From: Pseudomonas oryzihabitans
GTDB lineage: Bacteria > Pseudomonadota > Gammaproteobacteria > Pseudomonadales > Pseudomonadaceae
Reading direction: 5' to 3'
Length of the DNA stretch: 64,000 nt
Assembly: GCF_006384975.1 (NCBI RefSeq)
Contig: NZ_CP021645.1
Coordinates: 2,384,001-2,448,000, forward strand
The translations under genes and the position numbers were made by a program. Below, one piece after another: positions 26,760 through 35,048 of this stretch. The notes beneath the pieces were generated by a model that searched no databases, was not told where the DNA came from, and was given only the letters and a program-made list of their open reading frames with translations. Each line of letters opens with the position of its first letter. The stretch's first letter is position 1.

Positions 26760-27045
26760 CACCGCCTCCCACAACCGTTCTTGCGTTCGGCTGAATCGCG
26801 TTCCACTACAGGAGCATTGAACAACGTTGGCCGCCCTGGCCGCGAGGTGAAACGTTGTCGATGTGCCATTATTTGCTCAGCTAAGGCATCGACCAATCAG
26901 CATCTGCACAGTACATGACAGGGTTCACAGGGTACCTGTAGTACAACGCCTGCCCTTCAAATAATTCAACGTTGTCTATCTCGGATCGTCAACCTGCCAT
27001 AAAGTTGCCGCCGGCGTCTCGCCGTCCCTTCATTGGAGTCCATTC

Positions 27046-27894
27046 ATGTCCAGCGATACCCCGTCCGACCTCGCCCAGGTCATCACCGAAAACGTCGCCG
27101 CCGCCCTGCGCGAAGACATCGGCAGTGGCGATCTCACGGCGGGCCTGATCCCCGAGGGACAGAGCGCCCGGGCCCGCATCATCACCCGCGAGGCAGCGGT
27201 AGTGGCAGGTACTGCCTGGGTCGACGAAGTCTTTCGGGTGCTGGACCCGCGGGTCGAGGTCACCTGGCAGGTGCGCGATGGCGAAAGAGTCGCTCCCGAT
27301 CAGGTGCTGTTCGAACTCCAGGGGCCGGCCCGGGCCCTGCTCACCGGCGAACGCAGCGCGCTCAACTTCCTCCAGTTGCTGTCCGGCACCGCTACCCGCT
27401 GCCGACATTACGCGGATCTGGTGCAGGAGACCGCCGTCCGGCTGCTGGACACCCGCAAGACCCTGCCCGGCCTGCGCCGCGCGCAGAAGTACGCGGTCAC
27501 CTGCGGCGGCTGCTACAACCATCGCATCGGCCTGTTCGACGCCTTCCTGATCAAGGAAAACCATATCGCGGCCTGCGGCGGCATCGCCCAGGCGGTAGCG
27601 ACCGCACGGCAACTCGCGCCGGGTCGTCCGGTAGAGGTGGAGGTGGAAAACCTGGGCGAACTGGAACAGGCCCTGACCGCCGGTGCCGACATCGTCATGC
27701 TCGACGAGCTGAGCCTGGCCGACATGCGCACCGCCGTCGCCCTGACGGCGGGCAAGGCCAAGTTGGAGGCTTCCGGTGGCGTCAACCAGGACACCCTGCT
27801 GGGCATCGCCCAGACCGGCGTCGACTACATCTCCATCGGCACCCTGACCAAGGACGTCAAGGCCATCGACCTGTCGATGCGGGTGCTGGCTTGA
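27046..27894 (+). CDS. nadC: Nicotinate-nucleotide pyrophosphorylase (carboxylating)
   Basis: A 282-residue quinolinate phosphoribosyltransferase, the third step of de novo NAD synthesis. The active-site motifs [32 protein letters not shown] and the phosphate-binding LEASGGVN near the C-terminus are intact. Length is normal. The start ATG follows a TGGAGTC site. It is monocistronic, with a short GC-rich hairpin in the following 100 bases, and divergent from the DUF1631 gene. Confidence 0.97.
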   Translation: MSSDTPSDLAQVITENVAAALREDIGSGDLTAGLIPEGQSARARIITREAAVVAGTAWVDEVFRVLDPRVEVTWQVRDGERVAPDQVLFELQGPARALLTGERSALNFLQLLSGTATRCRHYADLVQETAVRLLDTRKTLPGLRRAQKYAVTCGGCYNHRIGLFDAFLIKENHIAACGGIAQAVATARQLAPGRPVEVEVENLGELEQALTAGADIVMLDELSLADMRTAVALTAGKAKLEASGGVNQDTLLGIAQTGVDYISIGTLTKDVKAIDLSMRVLA

Positions 27895-28013
27895 ACCCGG
27901 TAGGCAAAGTTCTTCGCGGCGGCTAGACTTCGCAGCCGCGCCTCCTGCGCACCGGACTTCGAGCGGTCTCGTCGACCGCTCGCCCCTCGTGACACCCGAA
28001 CAAGATCGAACCC

Positions 28014-28232
28014 GTGACCAAAGATCAACTGCGCGCTGAACTGGAACGCCAGGCCCAGCGCTATCAAGATATCTACGGTGGCGAAATCGTCACCTACGCC
28101 GCCCAGCCCAAGCCCGATCGCAAGCCCTGGAAGAAAAGGCCCACCGTGCAGGACGAGGTGTTCGCCTCGGAAGTGCGCAAGATCGCCGATCGCAAAGCCA
28201 AGACCGTGGCGGAAAATTCTCAGGAAGACTGA
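28014..28232 (+). CDS. Small conserved-type hypothetical protein, 72 aa
   Basis: A highly charged soluble protein: an N-terminal amphipathic helix (TKDQLRAELERQAQRYQD), a short GGEIVTYAAQPKP strand region, and a basic C-terminal helix (EVRKIADRKAKTVAE). No cysteines, no membrane segment. The start is GTG at 28014. Its codon use (strong GC third positions) is like that of its neighbours, which supports it as real. I do not recognise a function. It is convergent with purU. Confidence 0.65.
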   Translation: MTKDQLRAELERQAQRYQDIYGGEIVTYAAQPKPDRKPWKKRPTVQDEVFASEVRKIADRKAKTVAENSQED

Positions 28233-28468
28233 GGCGAACCGGCATCCCCCGCCGCTGCCGCGCCCTCTGCGGGTTCGGCACCCGCTGCTTCCACCTGCAG
28301 CCATCGCCACAGCGCGGCGGCGGCGCTGAAATCCGCGCCAGCCGCCTCGTCCATGGCCGCCACGTCGTAGCGCGCCAGGCACCCCTCGCCGAGGCACGGC
28401 GGTGCCTCCGCGGTACCTGGGGCCGCGCCGGACTCGCTGTCAGTCGAAGATGACGGTCTTGTTGCCAT
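28220..28468 (-). CDS. Possible small protein overlapping the purU 3' end, 82 aa
   Basis: An open frame starts at an ATG 29 bases inside the purU coding end and reads on past it. It is Ala/Glu/Gly-rich with one CLGEGC pair and a helical stretch FSAAAALWRWLQVEA. It fills most of the 207-base gap between purU and the convergent 72-residue gene, whose last 13 bases it overlaps. The composition could also arise by chance in GC-rich DNA, and I see no strong ribosome-binding site. Low confidence. Confidence 0.3.
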   Translation of the reverse strand: MATRPSSSTDSESGAAPGTAEAPPCLGEGCLARYDVAAMDEAAGADFSAAAALWRWLQVEAAGAEPAEGAAAAGDAGSPQSS

Positions 28469-29291
28469 GGACCATGACCCGCTCTTGCAGGTGGTATCTC
28501 AGACCCCGCGACAGCACCATCTTCTCCACGTCCTTGCCCAGGCGCACCATGTCTTCGACGTTGTCGCGATGACTGACCCGCTCCACGTCCTGCTCGATGA
28601 TCGGCCCGGCATCCAGCTCCTCGGTCACGTAGTGGCAGGTGGCACCGATCAACTTCACGCCCCGCTGCGCCGCCTGGTGATAGGGCTTGGCGCCGACGAA
28701 GGACGGCAGGAAGCTGTGGTGGATGTTGATCACCTGGTGGGCATAACGCGCGCAGAGATCGGGCGGTAGGATCTGCATGTAGCGCGCGAGGACCACCGTA
28801 TCGGCCTGATGCAGATCGATCAGGCGGGAGACCTCGTCGAACGCCGGCTGTTTGTCACTGGGATCGACCGGCACATGGAAGAAGGGAATGCCGTGCCACT
28901 CCACCATGCTGCGCAGGGTGTCGTGGTTGGAGATGACGCAGGGAATCTCACAGTCGAGTTCGCCGCTGTGCCAGCGATGCAGCAGATCCGCCAGGCAATG
29001 GGATTCGCGACTCGCCATCAGCACCACGCGCTTGCGCTGGGCCGAATCGGTGATCCGCCATTGCATCGAGAACTCGCGGGCGATGGGCGCGAAGGCCTGG
29101 CGAAAGCCTGCCAGATCGAAGGGCAGGGAGTCGGCGCGGATCTCATGGCGCATGAAGAACCAGCCACTTTCCGTATCCGAATGATGGCTCGCTTCGGTTA
29201 TCCAGCCGTTATAGGTCGCCAGGAAGTTGCTGACCTTGGCAACGATACCCACCCCGTCCGGACAGGCGATCACCAGACGAAACGTTTGCAT
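28440..29291 (-). CDS. purU: Formyltetrahydrofolate deformylase
   Basis: A 283-residue enzyme releasing formate from 10-formyl-THF, balancing one-carbon pools. An N-terminal ACT domain (about 1-80: LVIACPDGVGIVAKVSNF) precedes a formyltransferase-like catalytic domain with NIHHSFLPSFVGAKPY and GATCHYVTEELDAGPIIEQD. I chose ATG 29291, which starts directly at the ACT domain and has GAGG upstream; 33 extra upstream codons have no family support. Divergent from mvaT across an AT-rich region. Confidence 0.95.
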   Translation of the reverse strand: MQTFRLVIACPDGVGIVAKVSNFLATYNGWITEASHHSDTESGWFFMRHEIRADSLPFDLAGFRQAFAPIAREFSMQWRITDSAQRKRVVLMASRESHCLADLLHRWHSGELDCEIPCVISNHDTLRSMVEWHGIPFFHVPVDPSDKQPAFDEVSRLIDLHQADTVVLARYMQILPPDLCARYAHQVINIHHSFLPSFVGAKPYHQAAQRGVKLIGATCHYVTEELDAGPIIEQDVERVSHRDNVEDMVRLGKDVEKMVLSRGLRYHLQERVMVHGNKTVIFD

Positions 29292-29603
29292 AGGAAAACC
29301 TCGAGCGAAAAGGGGCTGCATTCTAGGCGTACTCGCGTGCAGCGTCGAGCGCGACACGGCGGGATCACGCCATGCCGCCAGTTCCTGCATTTGCCGAAAA
29401 AATCACAATTAGCCCGTGAAAAAGTTCCGCAATTAAATGACTATAAAATAATCACGACCGTGTAAACCGTCTGGCCTACGCACTACCAATGCGCCGCGAC
29501 ATTAATTGAGCGCGCCCCATGCGACTCCCAGTTTACTTATTCCAATAGCCAATCTATGATTAGGGCACTTTCATCTCTGCACCACCACGTACAAAGGCCA
29601 ACC
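29292..29603. promoter_or_regulatory. AT-rich purU-mvaT intergenic region with mvaT promoter
   Basis: This 312-base gap is markedly AT-rich compared with the surroundings, especially 29395-29460 and 29530-29570. A good sigma-70 promoter for mvaT is TTTACT (29532-29537), 17 bases, TATGAT (29555-29560), giving a start about 35 bases before the mvaT ATG. AT-rich DNA is the binding preference of MvaT itself, so autoregulation is a reasonable inference. No ORF is seen here. Confidence 0.65.
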
Positions 29604-29987
29604 ATGTCGCTCATCAATGAATATCGCCAAACCGAAGAAGCCATCAAGGAATTGCAGGAGCGCCTGAAGTCCCTGCAGGCAGACGACAAACTGCAAAAGG
29701 AACTGGAGTTCGAAAAGAAACTCCGTTCGTTGATGGGCGAATATCAGAAATCCCTGCGGGATATCATTGGCATCCTCGACACCGAAGCCAAGCCCGCTCG
29801 CCAGACTCGCACCAACAAGGCCGGCACGCCTGCGACTCCCAAGCGCGCCCGTAAAGTTAAGCAGTACAAGAACCCGCACAACGGCGAAGTGATTGAAACC
29901 AAGGGTGGCAATCACAAGACGCTGAAAGAGTGGAAGGCCAAGTGGGGCTCGGACGAAGTGGAATCCTGGGCCACGTTCCTGGATTGA
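29604..29987 (+). CDS. mvaT: H-NS-family xenogeneic silencer MvaT
   Basis: A 127-residue nucleoid protein. The N-terminal coiled coil (about 5-60, SLINEYRQTEEAIKELQERL) mediates dimers and higher oligomers; a flexible Lys/Ala/Pro linker (about 63-85) joins the C-terminal DNA-binding domain, with the AT-pincer region KNPHNGEVIETKGGNHKTLKEW. MvaT silences horizontally acquired AT-rich DNA in Pseudomonas. The ATG at 29604 gives the known family length. A strong terminator follows immediately, so it is monocistronic. Confidence 0.96.
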   Translation: MSLINEYRQTEEAIKELQERLKSLQADDKLQKELEFEKKLRSLMGEYQKSLRDIIGILDTEAKPARQTRTNKAGTPATPKRARKVKQYKNPHNGEVIETKGGNHKTLKEWKAKWGSDEVESWATFLD

Positions 29988-29990
29988 TCG

Positions 29991-30019
29991 AAAAACGCCG
30001 GCTTGCCGGCGTTTTTTTT
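29991..30019 (+). terminator. Rho-independent terminator of mvaT
   Basis: ACGCCGGC and GCCGGCGT pair around a 2-base loop and are followed by T8, three bases after the mvaT stop. The A-run on the left side could also allow termination on the minus strand. Confidence 0.93.
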
Positions 30020-30070
30020 GCCTTCTCGCCAGGCGCACGACCACAGCGCCTGGCGCAGACGCTCCCACCC

Positions 30071-30120
30071 AGGCTCTGCTTCAAAAGTCGCCGAGCTTAG
30101 GCACTGTCCGTACAGAAGCC
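30071..30120. repeat. Collapsed copy of the inverted-repeat element found at 31802-31958
   Basis: This 50-base segment begins AGGCTCTGCTTCAAAAGTCG and ends CCGTACAGAAGCC. Its left 26 bases match the first 26 bases of the element at 31801-31826 at about 21 positions, and its right end matches the element's right terminus, but the middle (about 105 bases) is gone. It appears to be an internally deleted remnant. It lies in a 344-base gap (29988-30331) between the mvaT terminator and sbcB that otherwise holds no gene I can support. Confidence 0.6.
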
Positions 30121-30331
30121 AGAACGAATGCCATAGCTCGAACATGCATCCGCCCGGGCTCAAGTGATCCATCTCCCCGTCTATATTCGGAACGCCCCCT
30201 AATTTCGCATATCGGGATTCAGGCCTGTCTAGGCACATGAAGCGTCCGGAACGACATCTGCACTATGCTGGCCGATTATGGCGTTATTTTTTCCGAACCT
30301 TCACAAGCCAAGGGCGCCGATCTCCGTGACC

Positions 30332-31786
30332 TTAGGTCGCAGCGGCGACACTTTCATCCAGTCGCCGAATCAACGCCTGAACATGGGCGCACCAGGCATC
30401 CAGGATGGGCAAGACATCCACGGCTACTTCGCGGCGAAACTCCTCGGTCAGCGTCATGAATTGAGCGCACGTCAGTTGCCCCTGACGCTCTTCGCTCAAC
30501 AATCGCTGGCGGCAGAAGTCGCGCCAACGGCTCCCCTCCTCCGCCGTCAGCAACTCCGGAAAGTTGCGGGCCCGGTAGCGAAAGAACAGCTCCGGATGCC
30601 GATCATCACGGAAGGGCCAAGTTCTCCCGGCAAGTTCCTCGGCCGGGCACAGTCGAACTTGCTCGCAAAGTTGCCGCTCCTCGGCATCGACAAAGCCGTC
30701 ATAGAGCCGTAATTCGGCATCCAACTTTTCCACTTGAAAGGCTGAAGCCTCGGCATAGATCGCCTGCACCTTGGGTTGCCAGTTGGAGCGCTGCTCGAGA
30801 ATCCGGCGGACGGTGCGCCACACCTCAGCCGGATCGAATTGCAGTCGCTCGCTATCTGCAGGACGCAATACGCTGAAAGGCGCCAGGATCGGACACTTGT
30901 TGATCTGCACCAGTTTGAGCGGTACGGGTAACTCACCCTCGACCAGGTCGTCCCGGCGGGTATAGAGGCGCTGGCGCAAGGTATCGGCATCGAGGTCGAA
31001 CAGCGGGTCGGGCGCCGCGCCGAGATCGCAGACGATCAGCGCATTGCGATTGACCGGATGCCAGGCCAGCGGCAGGACGGGGGCGAGGAAGTGGCGCTCG
31101 GCGCTGAAGCGTCCGGACACGTGCAGCAGGGGCTCGAGCAGGCGAATGCGCGCCAGGGCCGCCTTCTTCTGCCGCTGCACCCAGAGATAGTCATACAGTC
31201 GCGGTTGGGCTTGCTTGACCAGGCGTGCCAGGGCAAGCGTCGCCCGCACATCCGCCAGGGCATCGTGGGCCTGCCCATGCTCGATGCCATTGGCCAGGGT
31301 CAGGCGATCCAGCCGCAGGGACACGCGAGCGTTTTCCTGCGGCCAATTCAGGCTTTCCGGGCGAAAGGCATAGAGCGCCCTGATCAACCCGAGCACATCC
31401 CAACGGCTGTTGCCTTGCTGCCACTCCCGCGCATAGGGATCGTGAAAATTACGGTACAGGCTGTGCCGCACCATTTCGTCATCGAAGCGCAGGTTGTTGT
31501 AGCCGACCGTGCAGGTCTGGGGTCGACTGATCTCGGCATGGAGGCGCTGCATGAAGTCCCGCTCGCGCAAGCCCAGACGCCGCAGCGTATCCGGCAGGAT
31601 ACCGGTGACCAGGCAGGCGGCAGGGTGCGGCAGGATATCGTCGCTCAGCCGACAATAGAGATTGAGCGGCTCCCCGATCTCGTTGAGGTCCAGATCGGTA
31701 CGCACCCCGGCGACCTGCAGCGGGCGATCCCGCCGCGGATCGATACCCGTGGTCTCGAAGTCGTACCAGAAGATGCTCTGAGTCAC
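30332..31786 (-). CDS. sbcB: Exodeoxyribonuclease I
   Basis: A 484-residue DnaQ-family 3'-5' single-strand exonuclease working in recombination and mismatch repair. Exo motifs are FWYDFETTG (ExoI, DxE), VGYNNLRFDDE (ExoII) and HDALADVRATL (ExoIII, H-x4-D), followed by the ExoI SH3-like and C-terminal domains. The GTG at 31786 with GGGAGGG 3-8 bases upstream gives the expected MTQSIFW start; a TTG at 31801 is too close to the ribosome-binding site. An inverted-repeat element ends 16 bases upstream of the start codon. Confidence 0.95.
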   Translation of the reverse strand: MTQSIFWYDFETTGIDPRRDRPLQVAGVRTDLDLNEIGEPLNLYCRLSDDILPHPAACLVTGILPDTLRRLGLRERDFMQRLHAEISRPQTCTVGYNNLRFDDEMVRHSLYRNFHDPYAREWQQGNSRWDVLGLIRALYAFRPESLNWPQENARVSLRLDRLTLANGIEHGQAHDALADVRATLALARLVKQAQPRLYDYLWVQRQKKAALARIRLLEPLLHVSGRFSAERHFLAPVLPLAWHPVNRNALIVCDLGAAPDPLFDLDADTLRQRLYTRRDDLVEGELPVPLKLVQINKCPILAPFSVLRPADSERLQFDPAEVWRTVRRILEQRSNWQPKVQAIYAEASAFQVEKLDAELRLYDGFVDAEERQLCEQVRLCPAEELAGRTWPFRDDRHPELFFRYRARNFPELLTAEEGSRWRDFCRQRLLSEERQGQLTCAQFMTLTEEFRREVAVDVLPILDAWCAHVQALIRRLDESVAAAT

Positions 31787-31801
31787 ACTACCCTCCCTCA
31801 A

Positions 31802-31958
31802 GGTTCTGTACGAAAAGTCGCCGAGCGAAGGTCAGGCAAGGCGAAAAAGGCTGAGGAAGCGGAGTTTACGAGCGGTAAATGAGCATTGCGACCGGGCTGG
31901 CGATCCAGGCCTTTTTCAACGAAGCATCACCGAGCGCAGGCAGTTTTCGTACAGAACC
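31802..31958. mobile_element. MITE-like non-coding inverted-repeat element, 157 bp
   Basis: The termini GGTTCTGTACGAAAA (31802-31816) and its exact reverse complement (31944-31958) are perfect over 15 bp. A second nested pair, GAAAAAGGC (31843-31851) and GCCTTTTTC (31909-31917), extends the symmetry. No ORF lies inside. The structure is that of a miniature inverted-repeat transposable element; I see no clear target duplication. Its left end lies 16 bases upstream of the sbcB start codon and about 5 bases from its Shine-Dalgarno. Confidence 0.78.
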
Positions 31959-32045
31959 GAGGCACAGTCTAGCATCGCCTATTACCTTGCTCGCCAACGC
32001 CCGTACCCGCTAGGCTCTGGACCTTGTCCTCTCGCGTACCCTTGC

Positions 32046-33275
32046 ATGCGTTCAGCTGATCGGCCCTCCCTTCGCGCCCGGTACCGCCTTGCCGGCCTGC
32101 GCCTGAGCGCCGCCGTCTTCGCCCTCGCCTTGTCCTGCGCCGCTCCGGCCCAACAGGAGCCGCTGTCCTGCCCATTGCCGCCGCAGTCGGATAGCGGCCC
32201 GGCGAGCCTACGGCTGACCCACCAGGCGCTCGATAGCCAGGCGGCGCGCCAGATCGTCATGCAACTGGCCAAGGCCAGCGGAGAAGGCGCCGAGCCCCTG
32301 GCCCTCGCCACGGCCTACCTGCAGCACTTCGGCAGCCAGGTGCACCACGAGCCCCCTGCGCAACTCGACGCGCTGCCTCCTAAGGGCGTACTGCTCTGGC
32401 TGGCCGGTAATTCGCCGCTTGCGGACGCTCAGGCGCAGCAACTACTGGACTGGGTGGCGGCGGGAGGACATCTGGTGGCGATAGCGGACGACAGTACCCT
32501 CGCCCTGAGCGCCACCCTCGGCGTACGGCCAATGCCCACTCGCGAACTGGGGAGCGTCCCGCAACCGATCATGGCGCTGCCGCTCTGGCCGAGTCTGACG
32601 CAACTCTATCTGGCCGAGGACGATGCCCCGGCCTACCTGGGCTTCGACGACAGTCGTCATCTCTATGATGTCGGCGATCAGGCGGTGGCCTGGGCCAGCA
32701 GCGCCAGCGCGACCCATATGCTCTTGCTGCCCTGGGGCGAAGGCAGCGTGACGCTGCTGTCGGATACCGAGCTCTGGAACAATGCCCACCTCCCCCAGTA
32801 CGACAATGCCTGGCTGCTGTGGTACCTGACCCAGGGCGCGCCGGTCGCGATCATCGCGCCGCTGCCGCCGGTGCCCCTCTGGCAGCAGGCGCTGCAGCGC
32901 TTCGGCCTGGCAGCTGGCCTGTCGCTACTGGCCCTGTTCATCTGGCATTGGCATAGCCAGGGTTCCCCTCTCCCCCGGTGGCGGGCGCGCAAGGAGCACT
33001 GGCCAGACCTGATCGCCGTCTTGCAACGCGATATCCTGCGAGAATTGCAACGGCAACGACCGGAATTCGCCCAACAGGGCGTCGCCGAGCGCTGGCAGTA
33101 CCTTGCCCGCCTGAGTGGCCTGACCACCCGCCTGGTGGGCGAGGCCATGCGGCCCTACCCCGCTCGTGCCTCGCGCAAGGCCTTCACCCGGCGCATTGCC
33201 CAGCTGCGACAGCTGCGCCTGGCCTTGCGCCCCCTATCCCCGAGGACTCCCGATGACCGACACCTCCCTTCCTGA
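32046..33275 (+). CDS. DUF4350-type membrane protein in a MoxR operon
   Basis: A 409-residue protein with a signal peptide or anchor (about 15-36, ending APAQ), a periplasmic domain (about 40-280) containing GVLLWLAGNSPLADAQAQQLLDWVAAGGHLVAIAD, a single membrane segment (about 290-308, FGLAAGLSLLALFIWHW) and a cytoplasmic helical tail rich in Arg and Gln. This is the DUF4350 layout, which occurs with MoxR and DUF58 genes; the biological role is unknown. It overlaps the next gene by 23 bp. Confidence 0.8.
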   Translation: MRSADRPSLRARYRLAGLRLSAAVFALALSCAAPAQQEPLSCPLPPQSDSGPASLRLTHQALDSQAARQIVMQLAKASGEGAEPLALATAYLQHFGSQVHHEPPAQLDALPPKGVLLWLAGNSPLADAQAQQLLDWVAAGGHLVAIADDSTLALSATLGVRPMPTRELGSVPQPIMALPLWPSLTQLYLAEDDAPAYLGFDDSRHLYDVGDQAVAWASSASATHMLLLPWGEGSVTLLSDTELWNNAHLPQYDNAWLLWYLTQGAPVAIIAPLPPVPLWQQALQRFGLAAGLSLLALFIWHWHSQGSPLPRWRARKEHWPDLIAVLQRDILRELQRQRPEFAQQGVAERWQYLARLSGLTTRLVGEAMRPYPARASRKAFTRRIAQLRQLRLALRPLSPRTPDDRHLPS

Positions 33276-34248
33276 AGGCAGCTCAGCGGACACCAGCGAA
33301 GCCGCTGTGAAAGCCCGCGCCCAGGCTCGGCTGCAGGCGCTGCGCCAGGCCCTGCTCAGGGTATTGCCGCAACAGGACGTTGTCGTGGACGGGCTGCTCG
33401 CTACCCTGCTGGCCGGCGGTCATCTGCTGCTCGAAGGCCCGCCCGGTGCAGGCAAGACCCTCCTGGCGCGGGCGCTGGCGGCCAGTCTGGAAGGCAGCTT
33501 CGGCCGCCTGCACTGTCATCCGGCGCAGTCCGCAGCCGAGGTGGCCGGCGAGATCGTCGTCGATGCCGGCAGCGAGAGTGCCCGTTTGCGCCGCGGTCCG
33601 CTGTTCAATCAGCTGATCCTGATCGAAGAGCTGCAGCGTGCGCCCGCCGTCATCCACAACCTACTGGGCGAGGCCTTGCAGGCACGTCAGCTCGTCCTGG
33701 AAGGTCGTAGCGTGCCGCTGCCCGCCCCCTTCATGGTGATCGCCACCCGTGCGGCGGGCAGCGATCTGCCCTTGACCCTGCGTGATCGCTTCCTGACCCA
33801 GCTACGCCTGGAGTGGCCGACGGAAAGCCAGGAGCTCGCCGCCTTGCGCCAGACCTTGCCGCAGGGTCATGCCGACCCGCTGGAGGCCGCGGCGCTGAAA
33901 CCCCTGTTGCATGCTCGTGACCTGCCACCGCTACAACGCCTGGTGACGGGACTGCCGGCAGCGGAGCCGGTGCTGGATTATTGCCTGCGGCTGACTCGCC
34001 TGACGCGGGAATGGCCCGCCTTCGAACAGGGCGCCGGACCGCGCGCGGGTCAGGCGTTGGTTCGGCTCGCCCAAGCACTGGCCTTCCTGCGCGGCAGCGA
34101 TGGCGTTGGCGTGGAAGAGGTGCGCAGCGTGCTGCCGGGCGTGCTGCGACCGCGTCTGCGCCTGACACCCGAGCGGGAATTCGAAGGCGACAGCCTCGAT
34201 GGCCAGATTCTCAAACTGCTGGGACAGTGTCCGGCACCGCGCGCATGA
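33253..34248 (+). CDS. MoxR-type AAA+ ATPase, divergent
   Basis: A 331-residue AAA+ protein. Walker A is GPPGAGKT (62-69). The Walker B region is LILIEELQRAP (about 121-131), where the family normally has DEIN; the acidic pair is Glu-Glu. The sensor region FMVIATRAAGSDLP also departs from the usual ATQNP. The C-terminal lid domain is present. MoxR proteins act as chaperones for vWA/DUF58 partners. ATG 33253 lies inside the DUF4350 gene, and its stop overlaps the next ATG (ATGA), so all three genes are coupled. Confidence 0.88.
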   Translation: MTDTSLPEGSSADTSEAAVKARAQARLQALRQALLRVLPQQDVVVDGLLATLLAGGHLLLEGPPGAGKTLLARALAASLEGSFGRLHCHPAQSAAEVAGEIVVDAGSESARLRRGPLFNQLILIEELQRAPAVIHNLLGEALQARQLVLEGRSVPLPAPFMVIATRAAGSDLPLTLRDRFLTQLRLEWPTESQELAALRQTLPQGHADPLEAAALKPLLHARDLPPLQRLVTGLPAAEPVLDYCLRLTRLTREWPAFEQGAGPRAGQALVRLAQALAFLRGSDGVGVEEVRSVLPGVLRPRLRLTPEREFEGDSLDGQILKLLGQCPAPRA

Positions 34249-35048
34249 TCCCGAGTCGTCGCCTTGCGCTGCTCCTGACTGGCCTGGCGCTGGTCAGCCT
34301 GCTGCTGGGCCTGATCGCCCCGCCTATCTGGCAGGCATTGCCCGCTGCCGGTGGTGCGCTGCTGCTGGCGCTGGCGGTGCTCGAGCGTCTAGGTTCCAAG
34401 TGGCGCTGGCCCGGCCTCTGGCAGCACCCGCCACGGCCCAGCATCACGCCCCGTGCCCAGCGCAGCTCAGCCACCCTGCACCTGCTGCTCGACTGCCAGG
34501 CTCCAGCAGGCCGCATCCCTTGGCAACAGGATCGCGACCAGGCCCTGGGCTTCCTGCGCAGCCTGGCAGCCGGCGGCAACGCCGTCCGGCTGTATGGCTT
34601 CGCGCCCGAGTTGCGCCTGCTGGCGGCCAGCGTACCCGGTCAGCCCTTGATCCTGCCCAAGCTGACCGTTGGCACCCATGGCGAACTCAAGCTGGCCCTG
34701 GCGCGGCTCTGTCTGCAGGCCAGCCCTGGCAGTGTCATCGTGGTGATGGCGCCCATGACCGAGGAGATGCTGGACGGACTCGCCCGACTGGACCGCGTCC
34801 GACGCGGGCTGGACCTTTGGCTGGTCGACACCTCGCTGAGAATCATCCAGGAGCCGGCGCAGATCAGCGGCTGGCGCAGCGCCCAAGGCTACGCCGAGGC
34901 CTGGCGGGCGCGGCTACGCAGCGACCGGCTGGCCGCGCGCCTAGAACGATTGGGTATTCACTGGCTACCGGCCAGAGCTACGACGGACCTCCAGACTCGC
35001 CTGCGGCAACTCTGGGCAGAGCAAAGCGCCGGTCAGATCGCTGACTGA
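34245..35048 (+). CDS. DUF58-like membrane-anchored protein
   Basis: A 267-residue protein with two N-terminal membrane helices (about 6-25 and 30-46) and a cytoplasmic domain with a vWA-like core (ATLHLLLDCQAPAG, VIVVMAPMTEEMLDGLARL, DLWLVDTS). Operon position after MoxR suggests it is the DUF58 partner. The usual DUF58 hallmark (a GxxR-x-IDW segment) is not visible, so it is either divergent or only analogous. Its end overlaps the convergent PilZ gene by 16 bp. Confidence 0.6.
   Translation: MIPSRRLALLLTGLALVSLLLGLIAPPIWQALPAAGGALLLALAVLERLGSKWRWPGLWQHPPRPSITPRAQRSSATLHLLLDCQAPAGRIPWQQDRDQALGFLRSLAAGGNAVRLYGFAPELRLLAASVPGQPLILPKLTVGTHGELKLALARLCLQASPGSVIVVMAPMTEEMLDGLARLDRVRRGLDLWLVDTSLRIIQEPAQISGWRSAQGYAEAWRARLRSDRLAARLERLGIHWLPARATTDLQTRLRQLWAEQSAGQIAD

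Noticed and set aside
29292..29390. N-terminal extension of purU to 29390
   Set aside because: The ACT domain starts directly at the ATG at 29291 with a ribosome-binding site; the extension has no family similarity and runs into the promoter region.
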